From contig NZ_FNRM01000004.1 of the NCBI RefSeq assembly GCF_900107845.1, positions 73,471 through 137,470 of the forward strand: DNA of 64,000 bases, in the 5' to 3' direction. This DNA comes from Alkalimonas amylolytica (GTDB lineage Bacteria > Pseudomonadota > Gammaproteobacteria > Enterobacterales > Alteromonadaceae). The translations under genes were made by a program, and so were the position numbers. The notes beneath the pieces were generated by a model. It worked only from the letters and a program-made list of their open reading frames with translations. It did not search any database and had not been told where the DNA came from. Shown in pieces: positions 1 to 8,637 of the stretch; positions within the stretch are counted from its first letter, which is position 1; every line of letters starts with the position of its first letter.

Positions 1-15
1 CTAGACGAAGGGGAC
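1..15 (-). tRNA. tRNA-Glu, 5' end only (cut by window edge)
   Basis: The reverse complement of the first 15 bases reads GTCCCCTTCGTCTAG, the usual start of bacterial tRNA-Glu (acceptor 5' strand and beginning of the D arm). It lies 15 nt downstream of tRNA-Ala on the same strand, and an Ala-Glu tandem is common in gammaproteobacteria. The anticodon is outside the window, so the identity rests on the acceptor and D-arm sequence and the context. Confidence 0.75.
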
Positions 16-30
16 GCACGAAAAAATCTT

Positions 31-106
31 TGGTGGAGCTAAGCGGGATCGAACCGCTGACCTCCTGCGTGCAAGGCAGGCGCTCTCCCAGCTGAGCTAT
101 AGCCCC
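31..106 (-). tRNA. tRNA-Ala (anticodon TGC)
   Basis: On the minus strand a 76-nt cloverleaf starts GGGGCTATAGCTCAG and ends with encoded CCA. The anticodon loop reads CTTGCAC with anticodon TGC, and the T arm contains GGTTCGATCC. The acceptor pairs GGGGCTA with TAGCTCC, with the usual G3-U70 alanine identity pair. It is probably co-transcribed with the tRNA-Glu that follows, from the promoter at 154-182. Confidence 0.97.
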
Positions 107-153
107 ACACGGGCGTATTCAGCAGTACTGGTTTATCGCTGAACACGGAGCGC

Positions 154-182
154 ATTCTAGGGATCACCCCGTCAGCTGTCAA
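154..182 (-). promoter_or_regulatory. sigma-70 promoter of the tRNA-Ala/tRNA-Glu unit
   Basis: On the minus strand a perfect -35 TTGACA (177-182) and a -10 TAGAAT (154-159) are separated by exactly 17 nt. The -10 is followed by a GC-rich discriminator (GCGCTCC), typical of stringently controlled stable-RNA promoters. The first tRNA begins about 48 nt downstream of the -10. Confidence 0.8.
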
Positions 183-343
183 CAGTTTTTTCGGCGCCTT
201 GTTTTGTTCGCATATTTTTTAAACGTGACGCTGAATTTTGCAGCAAAATACACAAGCCAGGGAACTAGTTCACGCTGCTCAGCAAAAGTGGTAGCATGTA
301 GATTGCAGCAGGAATTATTTGCATATGAATACAGGAATGGACT

Positions 344-1351
344 ATGTACGAAAAGTACTATGGGTTTAAGGAACGCCCTTTTCAGCTTACCCCAAATCCC
401 AACTGGTTTTTTGCCAGCAAGCTGCATAAGCGCGCCTTAGCGTACCTGCAGTATGGTCTAAGCCAGGGGGAAGGCTTTATTGTGATTACCGGTGATGTAG
501 GTACCGGAAAAACTACCATTGCCAACCAACTGCTTAGCCAGCTCAATCAGGATGAGATCATTGCCAAGCAAATCGTCACCTCGCGCCTATCGCCAGATGA
601 TTTGATTCGTATGATTGCATCAGCTTTTAACCTGGTAGTCAGCGAGCACAGCAAAGCCTCTTACCTGGATGCCATTGGTAGCTTCCTAAAGCGGCTGCAT
701 TCTCAACACCGCCGAGCTCTGCTGTTAGTGGATGAAGCTCAGAACCTGCCATTGGAAGCCATTGAGGAGCTACGAATGCTGTCTAACTTTATGGCCGACG
801 GCAAGCCTTTGTTGCAAAGCTTCCTGCTGGGACAAAATGAGTTGAACGCAGTCATTCAAGCCCCCGATATGGAGCAATTTCGTCAGCGTATTATTGCTTC
901 CAGCAATCTGACACCCTTGCAGGTTGAAGATACCCGCGCCTATGTTGAATACCGCATACGGCAGGCTGGTGTATCAGAACCATTGCTAGCCGAAGACAGC
1001 TTTGCCCTGATTCAGGGCTTTAGCCGCGGTATACCACGTAAAATCAACACGTTGATGGATAGGGTCTTCTTATATGGGTATCTGGAAGAAAAAGCCTTTC
1101 TGGAAGCTGCGGACGTACAAGCGGTCATAGACGAGATTATGGATGAAGTAGCCAACTTAAAACCGGTGCACGCTGAAAACCCTACCAGACTCAACGATAA
1201 CCCAAGCAACAGTGCATCCGCTAATCTGCTGAACGAAATAAGTCAATTACTGGATAACTCGCTGGAAACCAAACTTAAGCTGGCGAAAGAATTGGATCAA
1301 CTGATTCAAAAACAGCAAAATACACTGAAGAAAAATCCTCCAGAGCAATGA
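344..1351 (+). CDS. XrtA/PEP-CTERM-associated ATPase (ExeA/GspA-like AAA)
   Basis: 335 aa. It starts MYEKYYGFKERPFQLTPNP, the characteristic N-terminus of the PEP-CTERM-locus ATPase family related to ExeA/GspA. Walker A GDVGTGKTT begins near residue 50 and Walker B LLLVDEAQN near 126-133, followed by arginine-containing AAA motifs (RQRIIASSNL, GIPRKIN). The C-terminal ~70 residues are Asn/Lys/Gln-rich and low in complexity. An AGGA lies 8-10 nt before the ATG at 344. The gene is alone on the plus strand and converges on the outer-membrane barrel gene across a shared terminator. In the family this ATPase sits next to the EPS export genes and probably powers or regulates surface assembly; the exact substrate is unknown. 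Confidence 0.9.
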   Translation: MYEKYYGFKERPFQLTPNPNWFFASKLHKRALAYLQYGLSQGEGFIVITGDVGTGKTTIANQLLSQLNQDEIIAKQIVTSRLSPDDLIRMIASAFNLVVSEHSKASYLDAIGSFLKRLHSQHRRALLLVDEAQNLPLEAIEELRMLSNFMADGKPLLQSFLLGQNELNAVIQAPDMEQFRQRIIASSNLTPLQVEDTRAYVEYRIRQAGVSEPLLAEDSFALIQGFSRGIPRKINTLMDRVFLYGYLEEKAFLEAADVQAVIDEIMDEVANLKPVHAENPTRLNDNPSNSASANLLNEISQLLDNSLETKLKLAKELDQLIQKQQNTLKKNPPEQ

Positions 1352-1363
1352 TTTGTGGATAGA

Positions 1364-1390
1364 AAAACAGCTGCACCTGGCAGCTGTTTT
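1364..1390. terminator. bidirectional intrinsic terminator
   Basis: A perfect 10-bp stem AAAACAGCTG (1364-1373) / CAGCTGTTTT (1381-1390) with a 7-nt loop has A/T runs on both sides. It sits in the 53-nt gap between the converging ATPase gene and barrel gene, so it can end both transcripts. Confidence 0.85.
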
Positions 1391-1404
1391 GTTCTATTGC
1401 TTAC

Positions 1405-3027
1405 TTAGAATCGGTAGTTGTAATTGAGTATCAGTCGGTTTTCACGATAGTCAAAGTCGTCATTGTTGGAATCCCTGCGACTATGCCGGGCGGTCAGGTT
1501 AATATCCGAGGCTGACGACAAATCCCGGCTCCAGCCCAACTCATACTGCCAGCTTTTATCTTGCCGGTTATTGTTGCCAAAGTCGTATTGATACGCCCGA
1601 ACATTGGCTCGCAGGCTGCTGTGTGGCGTTAAGCGCCAGGAGGTTTGAAAACTGGCATTATGACGGCGATCCACCCGATCCAGTTCCTGATAGCGCTGCT
1701 CACTGCTAGACAGGTTCAACCCAACGGTCAGGCGGTTTTTGTTGTAACCAATCGCCAATGCACCTTGCCGGTTCAGGATCACATCATCACGGATCAGGGT
1801 ATCCACATCAAAAAACTGCTGAAGTTGTTCATTGACACCCAGTTCATAGCCGGCACCGGGGAAATTAAAGCAATCGCCTATCCCAGTGGCATCATCCGGA
1901 CAAACAAAGACCCCTAAATCAATCAGCTCCGTTTCCAGAAAATTTCTGGTGGAAACTCGATCCGTATAGGACAAACGCATGGTCAAAAAACGCAAATTAT
2001 ACTGGCCCGACACTTGCGCTGTTCTGCCAAAATAACGCCGATCCCAGTAACCTGAAAGCGAGGTACGGCGTGATGGTGCCAGCAAAAAATCGGCTGAGAC
2101 AAAATTACCATCATCCCGGCCTGTTAGCACGGTGTTGTAGTTCACATTGATACGGGATACCCGGCCAAACTGCCACTCAAGACCTGTCCCTGCCGTGGCG
2201 TATTCATTGGTAAACGCGGAGTTTCGGACATTGTTTTGCTCATAGCGCCCCTGCACGGTCCAGGCCAGGGATGGAAACAAGGGAATGCCAAACATTAGAT
2301 CGGCACTGTCGCGCGTTAAGCGGTTGCGCTGCTCACGCTCGGTGCGCGTGACGTTTGTGTTGCCACGCCAATAGATACCGCCATATTGATGATGACGAAA
2401 GGTACGTAAGCTTAGATTGTACTGCTCGCTGTTGATATCACCCAAATCATCGTCCTGCTCGGGCCGCTTCGAGTTTACCTTGCGGGCAGAGAGATCCACG
2501 GCAAACTGCGCTTCTCTGTGTTGGGCTGTTTCAAGCGCAATAGCCGTGCCATAACGTCTGGTTTTACTAAGCTCACCCGGGTTGGTGATGCGATCACGAA
2601 AAATTGCACCGCCTCCCCCAGCACGAATGGTATAACGCTGGCTGGCATCGACGGTCCATCTCAGTCGGCGGTCAAAACCTGATAATACATTCTGCATCAG
2701 GTATTCATTAAACGACATGTCATCACGCTCGTCATCACTGTACCAAACGCGTTGATGACTAAGGTCCACTCGGGTCAACATGTTGGGTCCCTGATAACGC
2801 CAGCTGACGGCAGGCTCAACTTCCAAAGCACTGCCACGCTGTGTATCGGGTTCAGTACCAAGATCCAACTGATAGCCGTGGCCGGTAATGCCCACTTTGG
2901 GGGTAAAGCTGGAGTTTGCCTGCACAGGGAGGACTGCGGTCAGCGCCAGACTGACCGCAACAACCAGTTTGTTTAAACTGCCTGTCTGTTTGGGCGACTT
3001 ATTCGGAAGGTGAATAGTAGTAGCCAT
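1405..3027 (-). CDS. PEP-CTERM-system-associated outer-membrane beta-barrel protein
   Basis: 540 aa. It has a signal peptide (hydrophobic stretch LVVAVSLALTAVLPVQA ending near residue 38) followed by many alternating aromatic/polar strands and a terminal Phe (...LILNYNYRF), the usual C-terminal signature of an outer-membrane barrel. Length, position after the tyrosine kinase, and overall character match the uncharacterised PEP-CTERM-associated family often called pepcterm_hypo_1. It is the last gene of the export operon; its start overlaps the kinase gene by 29 nt. Role inferred: the outer-membrane conduit or anchoring barrel for the exopolysaccharide, complementing the short Wza-like lipoprotein. 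A TonB box or plug domain was not seen, so it is not a TonB receptor. Confidence 0.85.
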   Translation of the reverse strand: MATTIHLPNKSPKQTGSLNKLVVAVSLALTAVLPVQANSSFTPKVGITGHGYQLDLGTEPDTQRGSALEVEPAVSWRYQGPNMLTRVDLSHQRVWYSDDERDDMSFNEYLMQNVLSGFDRRLRWTVDASQRYTIRAGGGGAIFRDRITNPGELSKTRRYGTAIALETAQHREAQFAVDLSARKVNSKRPEQDDDLGDINSEQYNLSLRTFRHHQYGGIYWRGNTNVTRTEREQRNRLTRDSADLMFGIPLFPSLAWTVQGRYEQNNVRNSAFTNEYATAGTGLEWQFGRVSRINVNYNTVLTGRDDGNFVSADFLLAPSRRTSLSGYWDRRYFGRTAQVSGQYNLRFLTMRLSYTDRVSTRNFLETELIDLGVFVCPDDATGIGDCFNFPGAGYELGVNEQLQQFFDVDTLIRDDVILNRQGALAIGYNKNRLTVGLNLSSSEQRYQELDRVDRRHNASFQTSWRLTPHSSLRANVRAYQYDFGNNNRQDKSWQYELGWSRDLSSASDINLTARHSRRDSNNDDFDYRENRLILNYNYRF

Positions 3028-3883
3028 ATCCTTTGCCTTGATTACGGTGTGCTTTATTTATGACAAAACCGACCGCTAACTCCTCCGGCAGCAATGCCAC
3101 AGCTTGTTCTATTTCCGCTAACTTGGTCTGGTTTTCCTCAATCACTATCACCGCCTGACCACACATCGATGCTAATACCGCCGTTTCATTCACGCCTAGT
3201 AAAGGTGGCGCATCAAAAATAACCACCCGATCGGGATAACGGGTGGCAAACTCGGTGGCTAGTTTCATCATCTTTTCACTGGCCAGCAACTCCGTGGATA
3301 AATGGTGTGGCTTCCCTGCGGCGATCAATTTCAAACGATCAACATTGGTGCTGAGCAAGACATCCTCTACCGATAAATCATCGCCGGAAAGATAATCGGT
3401 CAGGCCATACTCTGCCTGGAAGTTCAGCGTCTTGGCAACATTTGGCCTGAGCACATCCGCATCAATCAACAGTACTGTTTTGTCTTTTTCCAACGCCATG
3501 CTAAGTGCAAGATTCACTGCCGTGAATGTTTTTCCCTCGCCTGGCCGGGAGCTGGTCACCATAATCAGGTTCGGGTGCTCTAAGGTGGTGCTCAAACCAC
3601 CAAAGGCATTGTTGAGAAGCTTTCGTTTGATGCTTCGAAGCTCTTCGTTGATCAAGCGGCGCTCAGGGCTGAGTGAGACAAAGTTCTTCTCTTCCAGCTG
3701 CTCAAGATTAAGCTGAACGGTCGCGCTATTCAGGTAATCCTTTCTGGACTGCTTTGCCTGTTGCAAGGTGTCATGCCGCTGTTGTTTCTCGGTGGCTAAG
3801 CTGGCTGGATCAACGACGACGTCGCCGTCCTTAGACTGCTGTAACTCGGCTTGCTTGTTCACTGCTTTTTCTATGGTACTCAT
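2999..3883 (-). CDS. XrtA-type tyrosine-protein kinase (BY-kinase, Wzc C-domain/CpsD-like)
   Basis: 294 aa cytoplasmic ATPase. Walker A SSRPGEGKTF near residues 111-120, Walker A' LLIDADVLRP near 139-148, and Walker B VVIFDAPPL near 219-227. The tail GYGYYYSPSE is a tyrosine cluster of the kind autophosphorylated in BY-kinases. The ~90-residue N-terminus is Gln/Lys-rich. It overlaps the upstream EpsF gene by an ATGA (3880-3883), so the membrane activator and kinase are separate translationally coupled polypeptides. Known role in the family: a phosphorylation cycle controls chain length and export of the EPS. Confidence 0.93.
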   Translation of the reverse strand: MSTIEKAVNKQAELQQSKDGDVVVDPASLATEKQQRHDTLQQAKQSRKDYLNSATVQLNLEQLEEKNFVSLSPERRLINEELRSIKRKLLNNAFGGLSTTLEHPNLIMVTSSRPGEGKTFTAVNLALSMALEKDKTVLLIDADVLRPNVAKTLNFQAEYGLTDYLSGDDLSVEDVLLSTNVDRLKLIAAGKPHHLSTELLASEKMMKLATEFATRYPDRVVIFDAPPLLGVNETAVLASMCGQAVIVIEENQTKLAEIEQAVALLPEELAVGFVINKAHRNQGKGYGYYYSPSE

Positions 3884-5454
3884 GGCAACAACCTCATTAA
3901 AGCACCCACCGGTCGTCCAAGCATCAGATCATTACCAAGTAGAAACAAATAGATACTTAGCAAGGCACCGCTTAAAATCACAAAATAAATAAAATGCTTT
4001 CGCACTTGCCACACAATCGACTCCCGATCAATGTGCGAGATGACACCAAACACCGGAAAATGCGAAATCGACTTTAACTGCAAGGTATTGGTCATCACAG
4101 GCGAAATCAAACTACGCAAAAGGGCTATGGCCACACCAGCACCTACGCCCAACATCAGCACCATGGTGAAATAGAGTTGTCGATTTGGGCCAGCTGGGCG
4201 AGAGGCAACACGGGGCGGGTCAATAATGCGAAACTGCATGTCCATCTCAGAATCGTCTACCCGGCGTGATAATTCAGCAGACTCTCTGCGAGACAACAGC
4301 TGCTCGTACTTGGTCCGAGTGATATTGTAATCACGGTTCAAACCCGTCAGCTGCGCTTCAATTTGAGGGACTAAGTCCATACGATCCCGTAAGTCACGCA
4401 GCCTGGCTTCATGGTTAGCCAACCGAACCCGACGAGAAGCAATCTCACCTTCTAACTCAGAAATGGCCGTCATCAGACGAACATAAAGCTCATTCTGGGA
4501 CAAAGCGCTATCGATACCACTGGCAGCGATGCGTCTTAGGGTCTCAATCTCTTCTTGCCGTTGTTGCTCAATGCGCTCAATCAACAACAAGGTTTCACGG
4601 ACATCCGGATGATTATCGGTAAAGCGCATCCGCAAATTATCCAACTGCACACGTAGCTCTGCCAACCGCGGGTCGAACTGGGTCGATGGCTCACGGCTGT
4701 CTTCCGAGCCCCCGGTTAAACGGGTAAGCTCAGTCTGGGCAGCACTTAAACGGGTTTCAAGCTCAGCCAGACTCAGCTTTACCTCTTCAATACGGGTTTG
4801 CTCTAACGAAATCCGGTTATAGAAGTTTCCATCAGCCGATAGTATTTCCATATTATTACGGCGAAAATCAGACAAGCGTTGCTCAGCTTCAATCAAGCGG
4901 CGCTCGTAATCTGCGATTTGCTGATTCAGGAAGTTTTCTGCCGAAAGTGCGTCGGAGCGAGTTCCCCCTAAGCGCGTTTCGATAAATACATTCAGTGTTT
5001 CCTGCACTACACGCAAGGCAATAGCGGGTTCTGGATTGTTGTAGGAAATGCGGTAAATGTTTTCACCCGAGCGGTGTACCTGGCTAAAACCGATATTGCG
5101 CTCCAGGCTATCCACCACCCGATCAAACTCTTCCGTCGTTAATGCCCGACGATCCAAATCGGCAGCACGGGCAATTTTTTCAAGATTGGGCCTACTTAAT
5201 AAGGTTCGCGCCAATAGACGGACTTGCTGATCGGCATTGGTTTGTACCGTCAGACCACGTAAAATTGGATCCAATACGGTACGGGTTTCTACATAAACGC
5301 GCGAGTCAGCCTGGTAGACCGGCGGCATGTTATACACTATATACCAGCCTATCGGGCATACCAGCCAAGCCGTGATCACAATGTATCGGCGACGTAACCA
5401 GATACCGTGCAAATAAATAAGCACTTGCTGAATCGCAAGATTGAGTTCCTTCAT
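3880..5454 (-). CDS. epsF: EPS chain-length determinant, PEP-CTERM locus type (EpsF/Wzz-like)
   Basis: 524 aa inner-membrane protein. An N-terminal TM segment (YIVITAWLVCPIGWYIVY, about residues 24-41) is followed by a long periplasmic coiled coil rich in Arg, Glu and Leu, and two C-terminal TM segments (LYFTMVLMLGVGAGVAIALL and YFVILSGALLSIYLFLL). This is the Wzz topology expanded as in the PEP-CTERM chain-length subfamily. It sits between EpsL (48 nt upstream) and the tyrosine kinase (4-nt overlap). It sets polymer length and activates the kinase; the kinase domain is not fused. Confidence 0.93.
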   Translation of the reverse strand: MKELNLAIQQVLIYLHGIWLRRRYIVITAWLVCPIGWYIVYNMPPVYQADSRVYVETRTVLDPILRGLTVQTNADQQVRLLARTLLSRPNLEKIARAADLDRRALTTEEFDRVVDSLERNIGFSQVHRSGENIYRISYNNPEPAIALRVVQETLNVFIETRLGGTRSDALSAENFLNQQIADYERRLIEAEQRLSDFRRNNMEILSADGNFYNRISLEQTRIEEVKLSLAELETRLSAAQTELTRLTGGSEDSREPSTQFDPRLAELRVQLDNLRMRFTDNHPDVRETLLLIERIEQQRQEEIETLRRIAASGIDSALSQNELYVRLMTAISELEGEIASRRVRLANHEARLRDLRDRMDLVPQIEAQLTGLNRDYNITRTKYEQLLSRRESAELSRRVDDSEMDMQFRIIDPPRVASRPAGPNRQLYFTMVLMLGVGAGVAIALLRSLISPVMTNTLQLKSISHFPVFGVISHIDRESIVWQVRKHFIYFVILSGALLSIYLFLLGNDLMLGRPVGALMRLLP

Positions 5455-5502
5455 GTACAGCTCCGAACTTCCATTTTAAAAAACGCTGGTTACCAAACCG
5501 GA

Positions 5503-6141
5503 TTAAAACCAGGCCTCAGGGATAATCACGATATCACCTGGTAACATATCAACGTTGGCACGAATATCACCATCGCGAATCAGATCATCCAGTCGAACAC
5601 GGTAACTGACCTGACGGCCATCCACGGTACGAACGAGTTGTGCTCTGTTGCCACTGGCAAAATCGGCCAGGCCGCCTACTTGGATCATCAAATCCAACAT
5701 GGTCATGTATTGACGGTAATTGACAGCCTGGGGGTTTGCTGCAGCGCCAATCACCCGTACTTGTTCGCTGTAGGGCCCGACAAAACCGGAAACGGACACA
5801 GTCACAATGGGATCACGAATGAACTGGCTTAGCACTTGTTCCATATCGCGGGCTACCTGAGTCGGTGTTTTCCCACTGACAGGGATATCTTCGACCAGAG
5901 AGGTGGAGATCATCCCGTCCGGGCGAACCAGAAACGAGCCAGACAGTTCAGGGTTACGCCAGACAAAAATACTCAGGTTATCACCAGGACCTACAAGATA
6001 CTGATAATTTTCAACCGAGGTAGTGAGAGAGTTGTGCACGGTGGCAACAGGCAACGTACTTTTACTGCTACAACCTGCAATCAGAAGTGCGAACACGACC
6101 AACAGCAGGCCGCGAATTCCTTGTAATCGTTGTACTTTCAT
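5503..6141 (-). CDS. epsL: polysaccharide export lipoprotein, PEP-CTERM type (EpsL/Wza-like)
   Basis: 212 aa. The signal peptide ends in a lipobox LIAGC (Cys at about residue 24). The mature part has the Poly_export/SLBB arrangement: YLVGPGDNLSIFVWRNPELSG, VRPDGMISTSLVEDIPVSG, VTVSVSGF and a C-terminal MLPGDIVIIPEAWF. It is shorter than full Wza and lacks the C-terminal amphipathic helix that forms the Wza outer-membrane pore, which may be why a separate barrel protein ends this operon. First gene of the leftward export operon, divergent from the EpsB-type gene. Confidence 0.93.
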   Translation of the reverse strand: MKVQRLQGIRGLLLVVFALLIAGCSSKSTLPVATVHNSLTTSVENYQYLVGPGDNLSIFVWRNPELSGSFLVRPDGMISTSLVEDIPVSGKTPTQVARDMEQVLSQFIRDPIVTVSVSGFVGPYSEQVRVIGAAANPQAVNYRQYMTMLDLMIQVGGLADFASGNRAQLVRTVDGRQVSYRVRLDDLIRDGDIRANVDMLPGDIVIIPEAWF

Positions 6142-6222
6142 GGATTTGATCCTTCGATTCCTTAGCCAAGCGGTATTACTATAACGTATTTTTTAAGTGG
6201 TGATGGAGGAAATGCAAAAAAT

Positions 6223-6253
6223 TATTTCCGTTTCACTCTGGAAATAGTATACT
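6223..6253 (+). promoter_or_regulatory. candidate operator/promoter between the divergent EPS operons
   Basis: A perfect inverted repeat TATTTCC-N10-GGAAATA (6223-6246) is followed at once by a -10-like TATACT (6248-6253) reading rightward, about 80 nt before the EpsB-type start. No good -35 is visible 17 nt upstream of TATACT, which would fit an activator-dependent promoter. The 194-nt divergent gap is the only place from which both the export and the synthesis operon can be driven. The assignment is inference. Confidence 0.35.
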
Positions 6254-6335
6254 TCTTAGGCTAGATTTGAAAGCCTGCGGTACCAATCTTGCCAGGTTCT
6301 GTTGTAATAATGCAAAGGATGCACAAGGACGAATT

Positions 6336-7745
6336 ATGAACAAGGCTACCGGTTACGGAAAAAATTCATTTGCTGATCAGCTGTTTTTAATAGGTGAACT
6401 GATACTTTTACTAGCATCAAGTTTAGCAGCCAGCTTCGTGTTTCATCATTTTTTCAGCCCTATCCCCTTTGATGTACGCTTAATCAATGCCGTGGTGTTT
6501 GCAGCGGTGGTGATGCTGTGTGCCCTATCGGTTGGTCTGTACGATCAACAGCTACGGGAAAGTCACGGCGGTATTCTCAAGCGCGTTATCATTACCTTGC
6601 TGTTCAGTGCTTTCCTGCTGGAAGTGGTTGTTTTCAACCTGTTCAGCTCCATCGCCATAAACGGCTGGTACATGTTACTGGCAAGCACCATAGCTGTAGC
6701 GCTTATCAGCAGTTTCCGCGCCTTCTTCCATTACCACGATGTGACCCGCATCAGCCGGCGTCGTGTATTGATTTTAGGTGCCGGTGAACGTGCCTCTATT
6801 ATTGAACGGCGCATGCGCCGGACCGTCGATCGGCGCAATTTCGAGATTGTCGGTTTTGTCCGGGTAGCCGGTGATAAAGAAGACGCTCTGCAAAACGAAA
6901 CCGTTCTGGATCTTGATGTGCAGGAAGAACTGTTTCAGTTTGTGATGGAAAATGCCATTGATCAGATGGTGATTGCCTGTGACGAACGCCGCAACATGCT
7001 GCCGGTGGAGCACCTGTTTAAGTGCAAAACCCGGGGTATCGATGTGGTTGAGATCCTGGACTTTATCGAACAGGAAACCGGCCAGATTGCCGTCAACCTG
7101 ATTTACCCGAGCTGGGTGATTTATTCCAACGGCTTTGATAACAAAAAGTGGCTTAAGACCAATCTGGATTACCGTCTGAACTTCTTATTGGGTCTGTTTG
7201 TGTTGGCGCTGACTTGGCCAATTATGGTCGTCACTGCCCTTCTCATCTATTTCGAAGACGGCCGACGCACTGGCGCCTCTATTTTTTATAAGCAAGTCCG
7301 GGTTGGCATTGATGGTAAGCCATTCCATATCATTAAGTTCCGTAGCATGCGCTCGGATGCAGAAGCCGGCGGTGCCCAGTGGGCCACCAAAGACGATGAT
7401 CGTGTCACCCGGGTAGGGCGCGTCATTCGTAAATACCGCATTGATGAATTGCCACAACTCTTTAATGTATTTCGTGGTGAGATGGGCTTTGTAGGCCCCC
7501 GGCCGGAGCGGCCAGAATTCGTCTGTGAGTTGGAAAAAGACATTCCTTACTATGCCCAACGGCATAATGTGAAACCAGGCCTGACTGGCTGGGCCCAGTT
7601 GAAGTATCCTTATGGCTCCACCAGTGAAGATGCGCTGGAAAAGCTGAAGTTTGACCTTTATTACATCAAGCACCGCAGTCTGCTGCTGGATTTAGTCATT
7701 CTTATCCGCACTGTGGAGATCGTATTGTTTGGCAAAGGACGTTAA
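6336..7745 (+). CDS. epsB: undecaprenyl-phosphate sugar phosphotransferase, PEP-CTERM type (EpsB)
   Basis: 469 aa. Initiates repeat-unit synthesis by moving a sugar-1-phosphate onto undecaprenyl phosphate at the inner membrane. Four N-terminal TM segments are followed by a CoA-binding-like Rossmann region (RRVLILGAGERAS), a fifth hydrophobic segment (LLGLFVLALTWPIMVVTALL) and the C-terminal sugar-transferase domain with KQVRVGIDGKPFHIIKFRSM, the DELPQLFNVFRGEM core and FVGPRPERPEF. The ATG at 6336 is chosen over the in-frame start at 6267 because AAGGAC sits 5 nt before it and the upstream 23 residues are unlike the family. First gene of a rightward operon with the deacetylase, XrtA and flippase 1. 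The sugar is not deducible. Confidence 0.93.
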   Translation: MNKATGYGKNSFADQLFLIGELILLLASSLAASFVFHHFFSPIPFDVRLINAVVFAAVVMLCALSVGLYDQQLRESHGGILKRVIITLLFSAFLLEVVVFNLFSSIAINGWYMLLASTIAVALISSFRAFFHYHDVTRISRRRVLILGAGERASIIERRMRRTVDRRNFEIVGFVRVAGDKEDALQNETVLDLDVQEELFQFVMENAIDQMVIACDERRNMLPVEHLFKCKTRGIDVVEILDFIEQETGQIAVNLIYPSWVIYSNGFDNKKWLKTNLDYRLNFLLGLFVLALTWPIMVVTALLIYFEDGRRTGASIFYKQVRVGIDGKPFHIIKFRSMRSDAEAGGAQWATKDDDRVTRVGRVIRKYRIDELPQLFNVFRGEMGFVGPRPERPEFVCELEKDIPYYAQRHNVKPGLTGWAQLKYPYGSTSEDALEKLKFDLYYIKHRSLLLDLVILIRTVEIVLFGKGR

Positions 7746-7749
7746 CTGG

Positions 7750-8610
7750 ATGCAGTTACCTTCACGACCACTCCAGGCATTAACGATCGATATTGAAGAC
7801 TACTTTCAGGTTGCAGCTTTCGAAAATAAAATTCAACCGGCGGATTGGGGTAAGTATCCAATCCGCGTGGATCGTAACACCTATCGCATTCTTGATATTT
7901 TTGAGCGCAACCAGGCCAAAGCGACCTTTTTTATACTGGGCTGGGTGGCGGAAAAATTTCCAGAGCTGATCCGTGAAATTCACCAACGGGGTCACGAAGT
8001 AGCCAGCCATGGTTTTAGCCATATCAAAGCAACCGCCCAAACGCCTGAAGATTTTCTGCAGGACGTCAGCTCAACCAAAGCCTTGCTGGAAGATATTATC
8101 GGTGCTGAAGTAACCGGGTACCGGGCGCCCAGCTTTTCGATTTGCGCTGAAAACGAATGGGCCTTTGCCTGCTTAAAAGAAGCCGGCTATGTCTATAGCT
8201 CAAGTACCTACCCGATAAAGCACGATCACTATGGCACGCCTTATTGGCCTGCTGAACCTTACTTGCGTAAAGAGGGTTTGTGGGAATTTCCCATGCCCAT
8301 CCTCACGATGAATGGACGGCAAATTCCCATTGCGGGAGGTGGCTATTTTCGTCTGCTGCCTTACTGGCTTAGTAAAGCGTTAATTCAGCGCTATCTGCAA
8401 AATAATACCAGCCCCTATATGTTTTATTTCCATCCCTGGGAAATCGACCATGAACAACCTCGCATTGACGGTGCCAGCTTCAAATCCCGTTTCCGCCACT
8501 ATGTCAATCTGAAGCGGATGGAGCATAAAGTATCGCGTTTGCTGCAGGATTTTGAATGGAGTACAGTACAACAGGTATTCGAGCAGTATCAAAGCAGTCA
8601 CAAGGCCTGA
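7750..8610 (+). CDS. polysaccharide deacetylase, PEP-CTERM locus subfamily
   Basis: 286 aa NodB-type carbohydrate esterase (CE4). LTIDIEDYFQV near the N-terminus replaces the usual TFDDG and is typical of the PEP-CTERM subfamily; the zinc-binding motif is HEVASHGFSHI, followed by GYRAPSFSI and FYFHPWEID. The ATG at 7750 lies 4 nt after the EpsB stop with AAGGAC 10 nt upstream; an in-frame TTG at 7729 would overlap EpsB and is less likely. Predicted to remove N-acetyl groups from a sugar residue of the EPS or its lipid-linked precursor. No signal peptide is visible, so it may act on cytoplasmic lipid-linked intermediates. Confidence 0.92.
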   Translation: MQLPSRPLQALTIDIEDYFQVAAFENKIQPADWGKYPIRVDRNTYRILDIFERNQAKATFFILGWVAEKFPELIREIHQRGHEVASHGFSHIKATAQTPEDFLQDVSSTKALLEDIIGAEVTGYRAPSFSICAENEWAFACLKEAGYVYSSSTYPIKHDHYGTPYWPAEPYLRKEGLWEFPMPILTMNGRQIPIAGGGYFRLLPYWLSKALIQRYLQNNTSPYMFYFHPWEIDHEQPRIDGASFKSRFRHYVNLKRMEHKVSRLLQDFEWSTVQQVFEQYQSSHKA

Positions 8611-8637
8611 TATAAGTTCAGGTAAAGGATGCAAGGA

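Noticed and set aside
1-106. tRNA pair as a genomic-island attachment site
   Set aside because: Integration usually uses the tRNA 3' end; the EPS locus lies on the 5' side, no integrase was found, and no direct repeat of the tRNA-Ala 3' end was noticed in the window.
7185-7673. Long antisense ORF inside the EpsB-type gene
   Set aside because: No ribosome site, and the sense frame is a fully conserved enzyme; a shadow frame.
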